DNA of 17,785 nucleotides. Source: Terfezia claveryi. Its lineage: Eukaryota; Ascomycota; Pezizomycetes; Pezizales; Pezizaceae. A model generated the notes under the pieces. It was not told where the DNA came from. It saw nothing but the letters and a program-made list of their open reading frames with translations, and searched no databases. The stretch lies in the NCBI GenBank assembly GCA_015179025.1, contig WHUX01000594.1, positions 1 through 17,785 on the forward strand, read 5' to 3'. Positions 14,293 to 17,785 of the stretch are shown piece after piece; the stretch's first letter is position 1; the number at the start of each line of letters is the position of its first letter. The position numbers and the translations under genes are program-made.

Positions 14293-14438
14293 ACAAATTA
14301 ATCAACGGTAAAAATGGTGCATAGCAATGGATTCAGCTGCAAAGCAGATGACAGTTGTATTGAAAGGCTTCTGAGCGAGGTTATCGCGGAGGCTTTGGAG
14401 GATGCAGCAGCGGTGGACTTATTGGTGCAGTGAAGCAG

Positions 14439-14462
14439 AGTGCGAGTGCGAGTGCGAGTGTG
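14439..14462 (+). repeat. GTGCGA-type microsatellite
   Basis: About four units of a six-base repeat, gtgcga, the last one degenerate. Confidence 0.8.
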
Positions 14463-14905
14463 AGAGCAAAAAGCGTATGCGAGCGCGAGCATATGAAGTG
14501 TTCGGTCAAGAGTAGACGGTCAATTGAGTCTATCAAGAGAAGCTTATTGATACATGGGTGCTCTGAGTGCTCGTATATAGCCACGAGATCAGAGTAAAGT
14601 AAGGAGATATCTATTACGCAGCTAGCGATAATATCATGCAAGGTAAACCCGTTGCGACAGATATTGTGGTCATGAGCAAGGAAAGTGAGGCATATGGAGT
14701 CATGAAGTACATGAAGAAGAAATAAGAAATAACGTAGGGGTCCTTAGCAAGGTAGCAAGTGTTCGCTAGGTATCAGCATAAGTTAATAACGAAGAGACTT
14801 AACTAGGTAAAGTAAGGAAAAAACCGTTATTTACAACAAGTTGCCATTCACGGTCGGGTATCGGGTAAGAGCAACGGCAAGGGAAAAGGCGGACGCCAGA
14901 TTCAA
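14463..14905. other. No gene seen
   Basis: Purine-rich sequence with no supported frame or repeat. Confidence 0.35.
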
Positions 14906-15189
14906 ATACCGAGTCCAGAAAATGCTCCACCGACACACAAGACACCGGAGCCAACACATTTACCGCCACTAGCCAGCACACCAGCAGTTTCAAAAATAAG
15001 AATGACTCCAACGTTTTTGAAGGAATGCGTTCCTTTACTGATGTGAGAAGAGGATTGCAAGGGATAGCCGAGGGTTTGGCGGACGTATTCTAATGAGGAG
15101 AATTTGAGGAGGAGCTTAGGTCATTCGCAGAACTGAAGGGGAGGATGACAAGGGAAGAGTGGGAAATAGTCGGGGAGTTCCTACTGTAA
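14906..15189 (+). pseudogene. Decayed coding relic, unrecognised
   Basis: One frame (from 14906) reads ENAPPTHKTPEPTHLPPL and ends TGA near 15043. From about 15021 another frame reads VRRGLQGIAEGLADVF, two adjacent stops, then GEFEEELRSFAELKGRM, and ends TREEWEIVGEFLL with TAA at 15187. The composition on both sides of the stops is protein-like, which suggests an old gene broken by a frameshift and stops. I do not recognise the family. It could be transposon-derived. Confidence 0.4.
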
Positions 15190-15334
15190 GCAGTTGCACC
15201 AATGTAGGACTCGTGGGACCGGCAGAGGCACAGAGCGTTATAGAGGAAATTCTAGGAGAGTATGACTGTGAGGGACATAGGAGGGTAGCAGGTTCGTGAC
15301 CTCACAACCAACTCCCCCAATAATAAACAACAGA

Positions 15335-15352
15335 CTGGTTCTACGAGGCTAC
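15335..15352 (+). repeat. Solo end of the TAGCCTCGTA element
   Basis: CTGGTTCTACGAGGCTAC is identical to the right end of the 13535 element (13659-13676). No partner end or target duplication was found nearby. Confidence 0.6.
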
Positions 15353-15727
15353 GGTAACTCTAATTATGCCAAGGCACCAGGGGCATAGTCGCATACCACT
15401 ACATAACCTGGCTAGTGGCGTCCTTGGCATCCGTAATCTTTCACAGCAAACGTTAGAACTTCTACGAGCCTCATGGTGCGGTAACCCCTTCTTGGCCTTG
15501 TCCTGCTTCTGCCACCACAACCTCCACCAAAACCCTCCTCCACTACACCCTCCTTCACCCTCCTTCACCATACCCTGCTCGCCTACACTTTCTCAGACAC
15601 ATTTTCTTTTTAAGTTCTCAGTTTGTCTCCTTACTCTCAAAGAGGAACACAAACGGACAGCAAGCACGCTCGGAGACGTGAACAGCCAAATAGCCGCAAG
15701 TGTAGCGATTCGATCAAAGCAACCAGT
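15353..15727. other. No reliable gene; pyrimidine-rich part
   Basis: A 155-codon frame (15366-15833) runs into the LINE tail and is therefore unlikely to be a gene. The sequence around 15515-15600 is C/T-rich. Confidence 0.4.
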
Positions 15728-15865
15728 AAGTGCCAAACCTAGCAGATTAACTTGCCTTGTCCTGAAGCCACCTGGGTTTCCGGGTGGCTCTTCATGGCCC
15801 CCTTGGGGCCGCATAAGAGTAACAAGTATTTAAAAAATACAAATGAAAAAAAGTGCCAAACCTAG
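15728..15865 (+). mobile_element. 108-base LINE tail insertion with 15-base TSD
   Basis: AAGTGCCAAACCTAG at 15728-15742 is repeated at 15851-15865. The insert (15743-15850) holds the end of the LINE 3' UTR (from CAGATTAACTTGCC), hairpin 15788-15819 and a degenerate A-rich tail. The hairpin stem has CTCTT/AAGAG and GGCCCC/GGGGCC where other copies have CTCCT/AGGAG and AGCCCC/GGGGCT. The insertion lies about 100 bases before the start codon of the next gene and landed in a pre-existing TAGTCTGGTTGG site (15863). Confidence 0.92.
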
Positions 15866-15873
15866 TCTGGTTG
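15863..15873 (+). repeat. TAGTCTGGTTG copy without clear TSD
   Basis: Lies in GTGCCAA...TTGGCAC, a small inverted repeat (15853-15877). The flanks share only AAACC, so any target duplication has decayed or the copy arose another way. Confidence 0.5.
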
Positions 15874-15893
15874 GCACAAACCTAGCCTCTAAC

Positions 15894-15918
15894 CATTTTA
15901 CTAACTCCGTTCCCACAG
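15894..15918 (+). other. Possible 3' end of a 5'-leader intron
   Basis: ACTAAC followed by a pyrimidine-rich stretch ending CCCACAG at 15918 is a good branch-plus-acceptor arrangement 35 bases before the ATG at 15954. No donor was identified. Confidence 0.35.
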
Positions 15919-15953
15919 ATACGGATCAGAAGTTAACCGGCCACTCCGGGAAC

Positions 15954-17785
15954 ATGTCGAAACCAACTGATGATTACAGTAGCCCCCCAAATCAACCGGA
16001 GGCCCCCGCAAAGTCTATTGACCTACATTCTACTGAAGTCCTCCTAAAATTTACAAGATCCTTTGTTCTGCGATGGCTGGAGGTCATTTCAGATGGCATC
16101 GAAATATTTGACGGCTTACAGGATGTTCAGTGTAAGCACCTGGAGGCATTATGCAAAGAGCTATTTGCAAATTATTGCGTATTTAGCGAGGCAGTAAAAT
16201 CGTGCCCTACATACCCACCCCTCGAAACAATACACAAGGGACCCATCTTCAATGTTGACTACCAGGCCTGGATACAATATCTACGATGTCCCAGATGGCC
16301 CGGTGAAAGTGCCCGGATGCAGATTATCAGAGATCGATGTTCCGTATTACTAGGTGAACTAGAAGAAGGTAGAACCATTCTAGAGGTGGTGGGGGTGGAG
16401 CAGCACACGGAGCATCAACCGACCAGACGCTGCTTGTCGAATTGGCATACAAGGAAGTTGATGGAGTCTGGGCTGCACGGGCAAAGCTCAAATTTGCTCA
16501 CAGTAAGCGGGACTATCACATATTGTGGCCTGCACTGACAGGTTATCCAGCGCACGACCAGAGGTTCCTGACCCCCACAGAGGAGTTACAATTTTACGGA
16601 TTTTCAGAAGAAAATGCACACAAGATGTTACTTGAAGCGGAGTTTGTTGAGGATGAGGACGATGCATATGAGATGGCATTAACCCATGTGCGGGCAAGAC
16701 AACAGATGAAGAGGTTTGGTTGGTTAGGTAAATTACCCTAGAAACCAATATAAAGTAGATCAAGCTCACGTCATTTTTAGAGACCACGGAGCAGCTTGTA
16801 GAGGCAGCGAGGGAAATTGGGATGTCTAGGCGGTTCTGCTCTGTCGTGGGCGATTCAGCCGAGTTTCAGTGGATTGCCTCCCAGCCGCTGTGGAAATTGA
16901 TCGTGGAAAACATTGAAGATGTACATCTATTCTATATGGCGTATGTATCATTTCCTACTGTAGACTACTGGATTCTGACTTCAAGAAAACAGCGTTCTCA
17001 AGATGTCGAGCAACCAATCAGAGGACAGCTCAGATATACAGGACCCCACCCAAGTCGGCAGCGCAAGCATCTTCCAACCCGACATATGGTCCACGCAAAC
17101 CCCTGAGAATCATGCCGGTATAGATGAGGACATGAATGAAGAAGAGTTTCCGCTACTGGAGTTAGCCATAACCGACCGGAGGGATGCTCCAGAGCAGTTT
17201 ATCACATTGTACAAAGGAGGGCTCAGCACTATGAAGCACTTCCTGTCATGGACATCAACTACGGAAGCTCGAAACGTCACAGAGATAGAATCGCCGCCAC
17301 CATCCGACTTCTGCACTTTCCCAGCCATCTACTTGACACCCCACAAGGAACTAGCAGAGTATCATGCAAACCTGCGCAGACGCATATCCGGACTCGGAAA
17401 TGACGATGTGGGAATTTTGACTATATACATAAGGCAATTCGAGCACGAGACCTTAGAAGGTGATACTTGGAAAAATGTAAGTAACCCTCATGAATAAATA
17501 ACCTGGCTCTGACGTGTGGAGTTTGTTTTTCTAAACCGCCTTTATAAACCCTTGCCCAAAGCATGGGATCAATGGACCAGGGCCCCGATCGTGAAGGGCG
17601 AGGTAGCCGGTCCGAATGCGTCAGTAAGTGTAACCATTTCAAGATGGCAGATAGCACATGCTAACCATTCTCCATAGTATACTGCGAATCAAAACTGGCA
17701 GGAGGTGAGGAGGTTAAATGTTTGGGATATACCGTCACCACTGCAATACCGCTTTCTTAGATGTTCTTATTCTCTCCTCGCAAAT
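15954..17785 (+). CDS. Multi-exon hypothetical protein, possibly ADP-ribosyltransferase-like (partial)
   Basis: The gene starts at ATG 15954 (MSKPTDDYSSPPNQPEA) and runs off the window end. Introns at 16728, 16941, 17477 and 17624 join open frames without stops. Frame 0 (to about 16353) and frame 2 (from about 16404) do not connect directly: either a 50-base intron (16354-16403, GTGAAC...GAGCAG, weak signals) or a frameshift near the G run at 16387-16395 explains it. The N part has helices (EVLLKFTRSFVLRWLEVI) and a C-terminal segment QLVEAAREIGMSRRF. The last third reads FITLYKGG (near 17198), AIYLTPHKELAEYHA (near 17323), then FVFLNRLYKPLPKAW. This order weakly resembles fungal proteins with an ADP-ribosyltransferase-like fold (Leu-Tyr-Arg/Lys-Gly strand, then Tyr-x-Thr-x-x-x-x-x-Ala), which is inference. 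No target or activity can be named. Confidence 0.6.
16728..16780 (+). other. Intron, 53 bases
   Basis: GTAAAT donor, CTCAC branch-like sequence near 16765 and TTTTTAG acceptor. It bridges GWL (phase 1) to ETTEQLVEAAREIG and avoids the TAG at 16739. Confidence 0.7.
16941..16992 (+). other. Intron, 52 bases
   Basis: GTATGT donor, CTGAC branch-like sequence near 16976 and AAACAG acceptor. It is the only acceptor tried that joins the upstream frame to the frame containing SSNQSEDSSDIQDPTQVG. Confidence 0.65.
17477..17521 (+). other. Intron, 45 bases
   Basis: GTAAGT donor, CTGAC near 17509 and TGGAG acceptor, phase 0. Without splicing the frame stops at TAA 17495-17497. With it the frame continues FVFLNRLYKPLPKAW. 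Confidence 0.7.
17624..17677 (+). other. Intron, 54 bases
   Basis: GTAAGT donor, perfect CTAAC branch sequence at 17661 and CTCCATAG acceptor, phase 0. It joins VAGPNAS to YTANQNWQEVRRLNVWD. This is the best-supported intron in the window. Confidence 0.85.

Noticed and set aside
15366..15833. 155-codon plus-strand frame
   Set aside because: It runs from pyrimidine-rich spacer into the LINE tail and TSD, so it cannot predate the insertion as a gene.
12625..15877. A 3.25-kb transposon bounded by perfect 15-base inverted ends (GTGCCAACCAGACTA and its complement)
   Set aside because: The left end already has its own 9-base duplication as a 15-base insert, the outer flanks do not match each other, and no transposase lies between.
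1..17785. CRISPR arrays, bacterial operons, rRNA genes, telomeric repeats
   Set aside because: No spaced direct-repeat array, Shine-Dalgarno-linked gene series, rRNA segment or terminal telomere repeat was seen. The splice signals indicate a eukaryote.

Overview
The window looks like nuclear DNA of a filamentous ascomycete. Coding segments are joined by short introns (45-54 bases) with GTAAGT/GTATGT-type donors and CTAAC/CTGAC-type branch sites, there is an intron-bearing nuclear tRNA, and relics of a poly(A)-tailed LINE resemble the fungal Tad1 group. The density of decayed transposons, and a nuclease-like pseudogene of a type I associate with truffles, suggest a Pezizomycete (truffle-like) genome. 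That taxonomic guess is inference only.

Layout. 1-760: no firm gene. 768-1206: pyrimidine-rich tandem repeat of about 200 bases. 1207-3300: unrecognised sequence broken by three LINE insertions of 744, 70 and 61 bases, each with its target-site duplication (TSD). 3530-4245: minus-strand hypothetical gene in two reading frames. 4989-5081: tRNA gene with an apparent CTA anticodon and an intron. 5880-8967: a small spliced gene for a probable secreted protein, then a long ORF for a disordered Pro/Ser/Thr-rich protein; the two may be one gene. 9815-11053: a LINE relic with a second copy of the same family inserted into it. 11238-11583: 175-base tandem duplication. 11736-12398: frameshifted pseudogene with a PD-(D/E)XK-like core. 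12616-15410: gene-poor ground filled with short repeats. 15743-15850: another LINE tail. 15954 to the end: a multi-intron gene, cut by the window edge, whose C-terminal part weakly resembles ADP-ribosyltransferase-like fungal proteins.

Most notable observation. The word TAGTCTGG occurs eleven times. Nine of these occurrences begin an apparent small insertion (the other two lie inside one of the insertions). In six of the nine, a segment of only 10, 10, 15, 29, 29 or 80 bases starts exactly at TAGTCTGG and is flanked by a perfect 9-base direct repeat that differs at every site. A seventh has an 8/9 repeat. This is what a mobile element would leave if one end is fixed, the other is variable, and the target duplication is a constant 9 bases. 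I do not recognise a described family that fits.

Second observation. Six LINE 3' ends share a terminal hairpin just before the poly(A) tail, with compensatory base changes between copies. Three of the insertions are little more than that hairpin plus tail.
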